From the NCBI GenBank assembly GCA_019422005.1, contig JAHZEF010000005.1:38841-49940 (forward strand): DNA of 11,100 nt, given 5' to 3'. The notes under the pieces were generated by a model. The model saw nothing but the letters and a program-made list of their open reading frames with translations. It made no database searches and was not told the DNA's origin. Of the stretch, positions 1 to 7,266 are shown in pieces (the stretch's first letter is position 1; the number at the start of each line of letters is the position of its first letter). The translations under genes and the position numbers were made by a program. This DNA is from Clostridiales bacterium. Its GTDB lineage: Bacteria; Bacillota; Clostridia; Oscillospirales; Oscillospiraceae.

Positions 1-788
1 CAGCCGCCCCGCCGCCACCAGCCGCTCCGTGCGCCCGCGGTTGGTGCAGGTGGAGAGCAGCGCAATCGGGTCCTGCGCCGCCGGCGCGTCGCCGGCGGTC
101 AGAACCGCGTCCTCCAGCAGCGCGGCCAGGTACGCCGCATACGCCGCATCGTCTGCGAACTCCGTGGTATAGGCCGGCCCTGCCGCATCCGTCACCAGCA
201 CCGCAAAAATTTCATAGGTTCGGAGGGCGTCCGGCGTCGCAATGTAAAATACCGGATGCTCCGCCAGAAACGCTTCCTCCTGAAACCGCTCCAGCTGGCT
301 GAACATGGAGCCGTCCTGCAGATTGTGGCCGTACAGGATTGCGCTCCGCCCCGCGAGTCGAGGAAAATGCTGCCGGACCAGGCGTACGCGCCGGTATAGT
401 CGCGGCGTTCATAGGTTTTGTTGTCCGTCCCCTGTACCACCGGATAGGAGATCCCGGTTCCGGGCACGGAAATCCACGCCCTGACGTCCCTGCCGGCGGC
501 CTGCAGCGCCGGAAAATCCACCTGGAGCGCCGGCGCCGCAGAGGCCTCCGCCGTGTCCGGGGCCGCCGCGCCCTGGCCCGCTGCGCCGCTTTCCGTCTCC
601 GCCGCGCCCGCCGCCGGTTTTTCCCGCTCCGGGCCGGCCGGGCCCTGTACATACGCCCGCCGGGCCGTCTCATAAAATGAAGCCTCCCGCCGGCTGCGCG
701 CAGTCAGCCGGATCACCTGCACAGCGCTGACCGCCAGAACCAGCGCCAGCAGCGCCGGCAGAACCATTCGCCTTCGTTTCCCCTTCAT
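1..788 (-). pseudogene. srtB: Class B sortase (SrtB-like), frameshifted by internal deletion, 3' end outside window
   Basis: Membrane-anchored cysteine transpeptidase that would attach a sorting-signal protein to the cell wall. Start chosen at 788 (MKGKRRRMVLPALL): it gives a short basic N-terminus and one membrane segment at about residues 8-26. An in-frame ATG at 866 is only a few bases after the likely transcription start and has no ribosome site. An Ala/Pro/Glu-rich linker (about 49-89) leads to the sortase domain (VDFPALQ, then WISVPGTGISYPVVQGTDN and SGSIFLDSR). After the Arg codon at 353-351 the frame is lost. The next conserved block, SAILYGHNLQDGSMF, starts at 345 in another frame and stays open to base 1, with LLSTCTNRGRTERL near the end. 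Catalytic His (YGHN), Cys (LSTC) and Arg (TERL) are therefore all still encoded. Relatives usually have about eight residues between the Arg and the YGHN block; here five bases remain, so roughly 19 bases appear lost. It is real decay or an assembly error. No substrate gene is seen nearby. Confidence 0.85.
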
Positions 789-880
789 ATTCCGCCCAGT
801 CCGTTCTCCGGATTGCCGTCCGGCAAAATGCAGCGCAGCGTTCCGGCGCCTTGTCCCGTCCTTCATGGGATGTGTAGACC

Positions 881-909
881 ATCATAACACGTCTTCCGCC
901 ATGCTGCAA
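881..909 (-). promoter_or_regulatory. Candidate sigma-A promoter of the sortase gene
   Basis: On the minus strand a TTGCAG box (904-909) is followed after 17 bases by TATGAT (881-886). The -10 box matches consensus at five of six positions; the -35 box is weak. Transcription would begin near 874, about 85 bases before the chosen sortase start at 788. This suggests the sortase is transcribed apart from the gene ending at 939. Confidence 0.4.
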
Positions 910-938
910 TCGGAATTCAGAATCTGACGCGCTGCAGA

Positions 939-2144
939 TTACCGGTAGCCGGCAGCTGCTTCATAAATTGCCAAAATCTTTTCCGGATCCACATTCGCCT
1001 GAATATTGTGGACCTGGGTAAACACATAGCCGCCGCCGGGGTAAAAGGTATCGATCAGCTTCTTGACGTGATCCCGGATTTCCTCCGGTGTGGCGTTCTG
1101 AACAAACGTCTGCATATTGGCGCCGCCGCCCCAAAAAACCAGATCCCTGCCGAATTCTTCTTTCAAACGCTTTGGATCCATACCGTTTGCGGAGATCTGG
1201 ACAGGGTTGAGAATCTGTACGCCTGCATCGATCAGATCCGGGATCAGGTCATGAATGGCGCCGCAGCTGTGCAGAAACACCTTGACCTTCGGATAATTTT
1301 CCCGTACAAAGGAATAGATCTTCTTATGGTAAGGCTGAATCATGCTCCGGTACATATCCGGCGAAATTTGTGGCGCAAGCTGCGTGCCGAGATCGTCTCC
1401 CATTTGAATCACATCAATATAGGGCGCGATCCGCGGCAGCAGCGCTTCCAGCTCTTCAAGATAGCCGTCGGTCAGGCGCTCAAACCAGCAGTGCATCATT
1501 TTCGGATTGGCAGCCAGGTTGCAATAGAAATTTTCATAGCCGAACTCTGATTGCCCCTGCTCAAATACATTGCCGCCGTATGCAAACAGGATCGCTTTGT
1601 CAGTATTCTCATAAAGCGCCCTGCATTCAGCCTCTATGAAATCCATCTCTTCCGCGCCCATACGCGGGAAGGAATAAGCCTCGGCCTCTTCCACGTCCTC
1701 AAAATTCTCACATGGGTGTGTGACAATGTCGAAATAAAGGCCGTTCTCCGGCATTCTGGCAATGGGCCTGCCGTCCGCATCAAGAATCTCCAAATCGCCC
1801 TTCTCATTTCTGACCGGGCAATAGTGATAAGGGTACTGGCAGTCGCTCCCGTCCTGCAGGGTTCCCGGCTTCCAGCGGTCAATGGCAATTCCAAAGGAGG
1901 GATAAAGCCGGTGCGCCTGTACCACATCACCGCCCAGCAGCTCCAGAACCTCATGGTGCGGCTCCGCCAGTTGTTGAAACACATCATAAACCTTGGCGCA
2001 TTTGTCGTTCATTCCCAGCCTTTTCAGCAGCTTGTTGTATGCAATGGCGCTGATGCCGGTAGAGCGCATCCCGCCAAAGTCAATCGGCAGAACATCGGTT
2101 GGCCGGTGCTCCAGCGCCGCCCGGATCCTTTCACGTGAATTCAT
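939..2144 (-). CDS. Uroporphyrinogen decarboxylase-superfamily protein (MtaA/CmuA-like methyltransferase group)
   Basis: A 401-residue protein of the URO-D fold superfamily (COG0407 type), which includes heme-pathway URO-D and the methylcobalamin:coenzyme M methyltransferases MtaA/CmuA. Start at 2144 (MNSRERIRAALEH) is set by a strong GGAGG site a few bases upstream; an ATG 36 bases earlier would lie before that site. Visible blocks are the typical N-terminus ERIRAALEHRPTDVLPIDFGG (residues 5-25), LHSCG (291-295), WGGGANMQT (338-346) and HNIQANVDPEKILAIYEAA near the C-terminus. The H-x-C at 292-294 matches the zinc-binding motif of MtaA-type enzymes. The third, C-terminal Cys ligand of MtaA is absent: there is no Cys after position 294. 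No heme genes are nearby, so a heme role is unlikely. It lies 105 bases after the kinase gene on the same strand, presumably co-transcribed, which suggests a catabolic role such as methyl transfer or demethylation. Substrate unknown. Confidence 0.85.
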   Translation of the reverse strand: MNSRERIRAALEHRPTDVLPIDFGGMRSTGISAIAYNKLLKRLGMNDKCAKVYDVFQQLAEPHHEVLELLGGDVVQAHRLYPSFGIAIDRWKPGTLQDGSDCQYPYHYCPVRNEKGDLEILDADGRPIARMPENGLYFDIVTHPCENFEDVEEAEAYSFPRMGAEEMDFIEAECRALYENTDKAILFAYGGNVFEQGQSEFGYENFYCNLAANPKMMHCWFERLTDGYLEELEALLPRIAPYIDVIQMGDDLGTQLAPQISPDMYRSMIQPYHKKIYSFVRENYPKVKVFLHSCGAIHDLIPDLIDAGVQILNPVQISANGMDPKRLKEEFGRDLVFWGGGANMQTFVQNATPEEIRDHVKKLIDTFYPGGGYVFTQVHNIQANVDPEKILAIYEAAAGYR

Positions 2145-2249
2145 AATAATACCTCCTCCAGAAAATACCCCATGGGGCAATGCAAACGGCCTGCTTTGCA
2201 GCGCGGGGCCGAAAATCGCAGGCTGCGCCGGCGGCCAGGCACTGCAAAT

Positions 2250-3179
2250 TTATGCCTGCCCCAATCCGGCAGCCGGCTGCGCAGCCGCCGACAAGAATGC
2301 AGCCACCTCTTCATACGCCGGGATGGAAGATACCGCGCCTGCCCGTGTGACGGCGATGGCTGCCGCTGCAGATGCTTCTCGAAGGGCAGTTGCAGCGCCG
2401 GCCCCTCTGCAAAGTGCAGCCAGAAAGTACCCGCAGAATGTATCTCCCGCTCCTGTTGTATCCACCGCGCGGACCGGAAAGACCGGATGGCGGAATCGCC
2501 GCTCCTGCTCCGCAAACAGGACGCCCTGCTGTCCCAGCGTCATGATAATGGCGGCGCCGGCATAGTGCCGGCCCAGCGTCTCCAGCACCGCCTCAAAGGG
2601 GCTGGACCAATCCATCCCTGCCAGCTGCGCCGCCTCAAACTCATTGACCATCCAATAATTCACATATTCGGAATGCAGCGCCTCCAGGCATGCCGGCATT
2701 GGCGAGGGGTTAAACGCGATCTTCAATCCCCTTTCATGTGCACGGCACAAGATATAATCAATCAAATTGGTTTCATTCTGTAAAAGCACCAGATCGTCAT
2801 CCGCGCTGTTCTCCAATACCATGTCAACATAGCGCTCCGTCAGCATTTGGTTGGTACCGCCGTAAACGACAATCCGGTTTTGCCCATCCCGGTTAATTTC
2901 AATTGCCGTGTGGCCGGACGGCGCGTCCAGCATTTGTACACAGGATGCGTCAACTCCGTTCTCCTGCATCAGATCCAGGAAAAAGCGGCCGTCGCTGCCA
3001 ATGGAGCCTGCGTGCAGGACCGCGGCGCCCGCTCTCGCAGCGGCAATGGATTGGTTCAGCCCTTTCCCGCCGGGAAAGGCCTGATACTGAAGCGCAAATA
3101 CGGTCTGGCCAGGCCCTGCAAAGTGCTCCCCCCCATGTACATGGTCGATATTGAGAGACCCGAAATTAATAATCTTCAT
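2250..3179 (-). CDS. rbsK: PfkB-family carbohydrate kinase, ribokinase-like
   Basis: Cytoplasmic ATP-dependent sugar kinase of 309 residues, the usual ribokinase length. The start at 3179 (MKIINFGSLNIDHV) has an AGGAG ribosome site about ten bases upstream; the open frame runs further upstream but without family similarity. The first PfkB signature is GGKGLNQSIAAARAG (37-51). The second is DTTGAGDTFCGYF (240-252), with the anion-hole GAG and the catalytic base Asp246. GSIGSDGRF (58-66) is also typical. RbsD lies divergently 272 bases away, which favours D-ribose as substrate with ribose 5-phosphate as product. Ribokinase-like proteins also include kinases for deoxyribose, nucleosides and other sugars, so specificity remains inferred. 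The Ala-rich C-terminus is ordinary for GC-rich Clostridia. The URO-D-family gene follows on the same strand after 105 bases. Confidence 0.87.
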   Translation of the reverse strand: MKIINFGSLNIDHVHGGEHFAGPGQTVFALQYQAFPGGKGLNQSIAAARAGAAVLHAGSIGSDGRFFLDLMQENGVDASCVQMLDAPSGHTAIEINRDGQNRIVVYGGTNQMLTERYVDMVLENSADDDLVLLQNETNLIDYILCRAHERGLKIAFNPSPMPACLEALHSEYVNYWMVNEFEAAQLAGMDWSSPFEAVLETLGRHYAGAAIIMTLGQQGVLFAEQERRFRHPVFPVRAVDTTGAGDTFCGYFLAALCRGAGAATALREASAAAAIAVTRAGAVSSIPAYEEVAAFLSAAAQPAAGLGQA

Positions 3180-3451
3180 AGATATTCGCTCCTGTATTGA
3201 TTGGATACGCAGGATCAGCCGGCCGGGCATTTTCCGAAGCCCCTCCGCTTGCCCGGCATTCCCGGCATGACGCGTCCAGGCACATGAATTCCCTGTTTTC
3301 AGATTGACATACTGCGTATATAATGATATGTTTCCCATAGAACAGCGCGCATCAGCCGGCCGCTGGAATCTGGCCCCTGTTCCGGCCAGCTTGTTGCCCG
3401 GGCAGGACGTTAAATCCACGCTGCGGCGGCTCTGCAGAAAAGGAGGACTCT
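3180..3451. other. Divergent intergenic region between ribokinase-like gene and rbsD
   Basis: This 272-base spacer must hold promoters for both divergent genes. On the plus strand a clear promoter is seen at 3304-3332. No convincing -35/-10 pair was found for the minus-strand kinase gene. A 12-base direct repeat, ATCAGCCGGCCG, occurs at 3214-3225 and 3351-3362, one on each side of the plus-strand promoter. A small dyad with arms CTGGCC and GGCCAG (3370-3389) lies in the rbsD leader. No riboswitch or RNA gene was recognised. Confidence 0.5.
3304..3332 (+). promoter_or_regulatory. Candidate sigma-A promoter of rbsD
   Basis: A perfect TTGACA (3304-3309) is followed after 17 bases by TATGTT (3327-3332), four of six matches to the -10 consensus. 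A perfect TATAAT at 3319-3324 is only nine bases from the -35 box and cannot pair with it. Predicted start is near 3339, giving a leader of about 110 bases before rbsD. ACATA (3307-3311) and TATGT (3327-3331) form a weak dyad inside the promoter. Confidence 0.5.
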
Positions 3452-3847
3452 ATGAAAAAGACAACCTTATTACACAGCCATCTGAGCACACTGATCGCCC
3501 GGATGGGGCATACGCAGACGCTCACCATCGGCGACGCCGGACTGCCGGTGCCCGCCGGCGTCCCCCGTGTGGATCTTGCTGTCACAGCGGGGATCCCGCG
3601 CTTTTTGGAGGTGCTGGACGCAGTTCTTTCCGAGCTCACCGTGGAACGCATTGTCCTGGCTGAGGAAATCCGGGACGTCAGCCCGGAGCTTTGCCGCGAG
3701 ATTCTTCGGCGCTTTCCCCAAACACCGGTCGATTACGTCCCGCATGAAGCGTTCAAAGCGTTGACAAAGGCCTCCAATGCCGTGGTCCGGACCGGCGAAA
3801 CGACGCCGTATGCCAACATTTTGCTGACTGCCGGCGTGGCGTTCTGA
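3452..3847 (+). CDS. rbsD: D-ribose pyranase RbsD
   Basis: Cytoplasmic mutarotase that interconverts the pyranose and furanose forms of ribose, supplying the furanose used by ribokinase. The 131-residue length equals the family norm. A very strong AAAGGAGG site sits directly before the start. Family blocks are visible along the whole protein: MGHTQTLTIGDAGLPVP (18-34), VDYVPHEAFK (93-102) and RTGETTPYANILLTAGVAF at the C-terminus. His20, Asp28, His98, Tyr120 and Asn122 fall at the active-site positions known for Bacillus RbsD; the usual MGHTD reads MGHTQ here. FucU, the fucose mutarotase, is a relative, but length and motifs favour RbsD. It is divergent from the kinase gene and convergent with the glycosidase gene, unlike the common rbs operon where rbsD and rbsK are co-transcribed. 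Confidence 0.93.
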   Translation: MKKTTLLHSHLSTLIARMGHTQTLTIGDAGLPVPAGVPRVDLAVTAGIPRFLEVLDAVLSELTVERIVLAEEIRDVSPELCREILRRFPQTPVDYVPHEAFKALTKASNAVVRTGETTPYANILLTAGVAF

Positions 3848-3878
3848 TCTGTCGCGGGGGCCGCTGCGAAAGCATGCG

Positions 3879-3930
3879 GTGCAATGCGGCGGCAAACCGG
3901 CCCCATGGCCGGTTTGCCGCCGTTGTGCAT
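3879..3930. terminator. Long hairpin between convergent genes, probable bidirectional terminator
   Basis: A perfect 16-base-pair stem (3887-3902 with 3907-3922) closes a four-base loop CCAT. After a G-U pair and two mismatches, pairing continues at 3880-3883 with 3926-3929. It lies between the rbsD stop (3847) and the glycosidase stop (3972), where both transcripts must end. Neither strand shows a T-run after the stem, so it is not a textbook intrinsic terminator. It may act with Rho or as an RNA 3'-end stabiliser. Confidence 0.6.
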
Positions 3931-3971
3931 GTGGGGGCGCGGCAGAGGTCCTCCCCTCAGTATAATCCCGC

Positions 3972-6410
3972 TCAGGCTTTCTCCTGGTTTCGAAGATTTA
4001 CCAATACAGGCGGCTCATATGCAAGCGCATCTGCCGTCTCCGATCCGGGTATCCGCTCTGCCGCCTGCATCAGATCAAAACGGTATTCCAGCAGGCCATG
4101 CGTATTGGCAGGGAAATTGGTGTCCCAGGTATTGTCAAACAGAATAAACTGTACCGTCTGCATCTCCTCCGGAAGTGCGCGCCGCTTTGCGAAGCTGTTG
4201 GGCTGGCCAAACGTCAGCATAGGCGCGTCCTGAGAACTCACCAGCCAGCAGCATCCCTCGCCTGCATACCGGACCCAGCCGTCGGTAGTATAGTAGTCCA
4301 TGCAGGTGTTTGGGATCTGTCCCTGCCCGGGGATAAATTCCCTGCCCGCAAGACTCAGCACCGGCAGTCTGCGCTGGTCAGACATCGTCATTTTCAAATA
4401 ATAAATCTCCGGATTGGCCTGGTCATGCCGGCGCAGCCGAACGGTCAGTCTGGCGCGGGGCTCTGATTTGAAGACCGTAAGGATCCGTTTTCCCCATTTG
4501 AGCGACGGATGGTAAAATGGCTGTGTATAAGTCGTATCATATTCTGTCTGCACCACTTCTGTCTTCCCATACGCAGCAGTCTCCGTGTGCAGCGCCGCCC
4601 GCTCCATGTCCCGGATTTGTTCATCCTTTTCGTCAAAAATCCGTATCATATCCCATCGCGGCGCCGCGGCATGGGAAGTAACACTTCGGAATTCAGCAAA
4701 TCCCGGCTGGATCATGCTGGGAAGCCCCGGGTAAGCAATCCGTACCGGCCATCCGTTTGCATCGCACTCCACGTCGGCAGCCCGCGCCTCCGGTATTTCC
4801 TGCAGTCCCTCGGAGCTGCACGGCTCAAGCCGAAGGAGGCTATTGGCCTCCAGTTCCGGAACCCAAAAGCGGAAATTCCAGCCTGGGCTCCGATCCGCAA
4901 AATCTGTTGTCTCCGCCTCATCGCTGACTTCTGCAGCAGAGCGCGGTTTTGCATATGCGCCGCTGCCGCAGACGGGTTCCAGCTTCCACAGTGCGCCGGT
5001 CTTTGTATTTCGCAGATCAGTATAGGTACCCCGGAGGCAATTGGCCGGAATGGTAACCCATCCCCGAAAGGCCGTATTTTGGGTATTGGCAATCCAGATT
5101 CCCGGCTCTTCCATTGTCTTTGCCTCGCGGAACCGGTCTGCCAAAAGGCTCCTGGCGCCGTCCAGCGAACGGTATGCCAGAATGGCCACTTCCGCCTGCG
5201 CTGCAATGACGTCGAAGCTGTCGGGGGACGCAATGCTCATCCAGCTGCTGTATGTATGCTCATCAAACAGGCACAGCTGCCGCAGCAGTTCATCTGTCCG
5301 CTTTTCCTGCGCCTGCGTCAGAGCGCCCAGGACAGGTGAGGTCGCCGTGTCCAGCATTCGTTTTGCTTCGCGGGAATACCGCACCTCTCTCGGGCAGGCC
5401 ATAATCCCATTGGCCCACCAATCCTGCCATTCCCCCTCCACGGTTTCCAGGGTATCCCCTGCTTCCGCTTCAATATGCTGCATGGCCTGTGTCGCGGTGG
5501 TCAGGCGAAGCATCGGCTGATACCCTTTTTCATTCCAGCGTTCCACAAATTTCTGCAGATGCGCCATCGGCGGATCATTGTCCATCCGCCAGTGATTGGT
5601 CAGGGATACGCACAGCGTCTCATACGGGTAATCCCCCTCGATCTGGTTGAACACAAAGCCGTCGCGTTCAAATTGTCCGGCATTGGGTTCCCGCCCTTCA
5701 AACGCAGCCATACATTTGCTGCATTGCTGATAAGCGCGCTCCATAGACGCATCGTCTGTACAGAATACGTCTTCCCCGTCCGGCCAGCGGTAATGCAGAT
5801 CATTGGAATTCGGAATCGGCCCTTCTCTCCAAAATGGGTTAAACAGATAAAACCCGTTATTATAATGGCCGTTCAGCCATACAAACAGGCTTCTGCCGTC
5901 TGCCATACGCCAGCGGAACGCATGCGGCGCAGAAAATGGCCGTGTTGCAAGGTGGGGGTTCGGCCCCATCCACAGGTATCTCACGCCCTTGTCCAGCAGA
6001 CGTTCCGCTGCAGCGGCTGGAAATCCATTGATGTCGTTCTGCATTGCCGATTGGATCGGCACCTGCTTCCAGAAGGACTCCGGCATCCAATTCAGCATTT
6101 TTTCCCACTGGGCTTCCGACAGAAACGGCGTAACATTAAACGGAATAGCGGTAATATCCAGATTGCCAGTCTTTACAGCCCGATAAAACCGTTCTGTCTG
6201 CTGCAGATCCGCCTGCTGCAGCCACTCGCTGACGCTCAGGAGCGCCTCGCAGGTCCAGGCAAACGGATCCTTTTTTTCTGCGCTGTCCAGAACCGCATCG
6301 ACTGCCTGTCCCACAAACCTCGCCTGCAGTTCCCTGGCCCGGAGCGGATAATCCGTATAACCCAGATCCGTGTGTACGTGATGCACAATGTCTATAAATT
6401 TGATACTCAT
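3972..6410 (-). CDS. Glycoside hydrolase GH38-like (DUF5054-like) protein, putative intracellular alpha-glycosidase
   Basis: An 812-residue protein with no signal peptide, so probably a cytoplasmic enzyme acting on imported oligosaccharide. VHHVHTDLGYTD (9-20) matches the start of the GH38 metal-dependent alpha-mannosidase domain; His13 and Asp15 correspond to the H-x-D zinc ligands. MQNDINGFPAAAAERLLDKG (123-142) matches the block holding the GH38 nucleophile, here Asp126. GEWQDWWANG (326-335) and LFDEHTYSSW (381-390) are typical of the GH38-like/DUF5054 group, and His385 is a candidate fourth metal ligand. The second half resembles the beta-rich C-terminal part of these enzymes. The start has an AAGGA site about ten bases upstream. 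It is the last gene of the transporter operon, 22 bases after the second permease, and the hairpin at 3879-3930 follows. Fold and metal-site assignment are fairly sure. Substrate and linkage are not; alpha-mannosidase is only one possibility. Confidence 0.8.
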   Translation of the reverse strand: MSIKFIDIVHHVHTDLGYTDYPLRARELQARFVGQAVDAVLDSAEKKDPFAWTCEALLSVSEWLQQADLQQTERFYRAVKTGNLDITAIPFNVTPFLSEAQWEKMLNWMPESFWKQVPIQSAMQNDINGFPAAAAERLLDKGVRYLWMGPNPHLATRPFSAPHAFRWRMADGRSLFVWLNGHYNNGFYLFNPFWREGPIPNSNDLHYRWPDGEDVFCTDDASMERAYQQCSKCMAAFEGREPNAGQFERDGFVFNQIEGDYPYETLCVSLTNHWRMDNDPPMAHLQKFVERWNEKGYQPMLRLTTATQAMQHIEAEAGDTLETVEGEWQDWWANGIMACPREVRYSREAKRMLDTATSPVLGALTQAQEKRTDELLRQLCLFDEHTYSSWMSIASPDSFDVIAAQAEVAILAYRSLDGARSLLADRFREAKTMEEPGIWIANTQNTAFRGWVTIPANCLRGTYTDLRNTKTGALWKLEPVCGSGAYAKPRSAAEVSDEAETTDFADRSPGWNFRFWVPELEANSLLRLEPCSSEGLQEIPEARAADVECDANGWPVRIAYPGLPSMIQPGFAEFRSVTSHAAAPRWDMIRIFDEKDEQIRDMERAALHTETAAYGKTEVVQTEYDTTYTQPFYHPSLKWGKRILTVFKSEPRARLTVRLRRHDQANPEIYYLKMTMSDQRRLPVLSLAGREFIPGQGQIPNTCMDYYTTDGWVRYAGEGCCWLVSSQDAPMLTFGQPNSFAKRRALPEEMQTVQFILFDNTWDTNFPANTHGLLEYRFDLMQAAERIPGSETADALAYEPPVLVNLRNQEKA

Positions 6411-6432
6411 TTTTCCAATTCCTTTTCTGTCG

Positions 6433-7257
6433 TTACCCTTTGATGCTGCCCGCCATCATGCCTGCCGTAAATTTCTTCTGCAGCAGGAGAAATACAATGA
6501 TAATCGGGATCGAAGCCAGTACCACGCCGGCAAACAGCAGCGTATATTGGGAGGAGTATTGACCGCGAAATGCCAGCAGGGCGTTGCTGAGCGTTTTCAA
6601 ATTCGGATCGTCAATCAGGATCATCGGGAAATTCAGGTCATTCCAGACAAACACAAGGTTGAAGATTACGCTGGACGCCACAACCGTGGAGGAAAGCGGC
6701 ATGATAATCTTTGCATATAATCCCCACAGAGAACACCCGTCGATTCTGGCCGCCTCCTGAATCTCCTCGGGAATGGAGCGCATGAAGCCATACATGACAT
6801 AAATCGTAAATGGGAGCCCCCAGGCCACATATACAAAGATCAGTCCCAGCAGCGAATTGATCAGATGCAGCCGGGCCATCAGGCGATACAGCTGGAACAT
6901 GGACACCTGATAGGGGATCATCATTCCGACAATCATCAGTTGATACATAACCTTATGAGTCTTGTTTCTTCTCCTGCTCAGTGCAAATGCCGCAAAGCTG
7001 CCCAGCAGTGTAATCAGTATGACAGATACGACCGTCAGCAAAAGCGTTATGAAAAATGAATGCAGGAGGTTGCCGCTCTCAATCGCCTGAATATAGTTGC
7101 CAAATTGGGGATCGGCCGGAAGGCCAAGCGTGTTTTTATAGAGTTCGGATTGTGTCTTCAAGGAATTGCTGACCACCATGAACACCGGATACAGTGCAAA
7201 GATAAGCATGACAATCAGAAATATATGTTTCCCCGCAGCACACAGCTTTCGTTTCAT
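6433..7257 (-). CDS. ABC sugar transporter permease, CUT1 family (MalG-like)
   Basis: Inner-membrane subunit of a carbohydrate importer, 274 residues and about six membrane segments, normal for the MalG side of CUT1 systems. The first segment is at about 11-31. EEIQEAARIDGCSLWGLYAK (164-183) is the EAA loop that docks on the ATPase. The C-terminus QKKFTAGMMAGSIKG is typical of this subfamily. The start at 7257 has a GAGGTG site that overlaps the stop codon of the preceding permease; nine bases separate the two genes, which points to translational coupling. The glycosidase gene follows after 22 bases. No ATPase gene is in the operon, so a shared MsmX-type ATPase is expected elsewhere. The gene looks intact. 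Confidence 0.93.
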   Translation of the reverse strand: MKRKLCAAGKHIFLIVMLIFALYPVFMVVSNSLKTQSELYKNTLGLPADPQFGNYIQAIESGNLLHSFFITLLLTVVSVILITLLGSFAAFALSRRRNKTHKVMYQLMIVGMMIPYQVSMFQLYRLMARLHLINSLLGLIFVYVAWGLPFTIYVMYGFMRSIPEEIQEAARIDGCSLWGLYAKIIMPLSSTVVASSVIFNLVFVWNDLNFPMILIDDPNLKTLSNALLAFRGQYSSQYTLLFAGVVLASIPIIIVFLLLQKKFTAGMMAGSIKG

Positions 7258-7266
7258 GGAATCACC

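Noticed and set aside
2168..2177. Ten-base palindrome CCCCATGGGG upstream of the URO-D-family gene
   Set aside because: Short, GC-rich, with no promoter next to it; chance is likely.
3180..3419. Upstream in-frame extension of the ribokinase-like protein
   Set aside because: PfkB homology begins at the Met at 3179, which has its own AGGAG site. The extension has no family similarity and would cover the rbsD promoter region.
5475..6443. Long plus-strand open frame (322 codons) opposite the glycosidase gene
   Set aside because: It is antisense to a protein with clear GH38-like motifs, has no ribosome site or recognisable domain, and reflects codon bias of the real gene.
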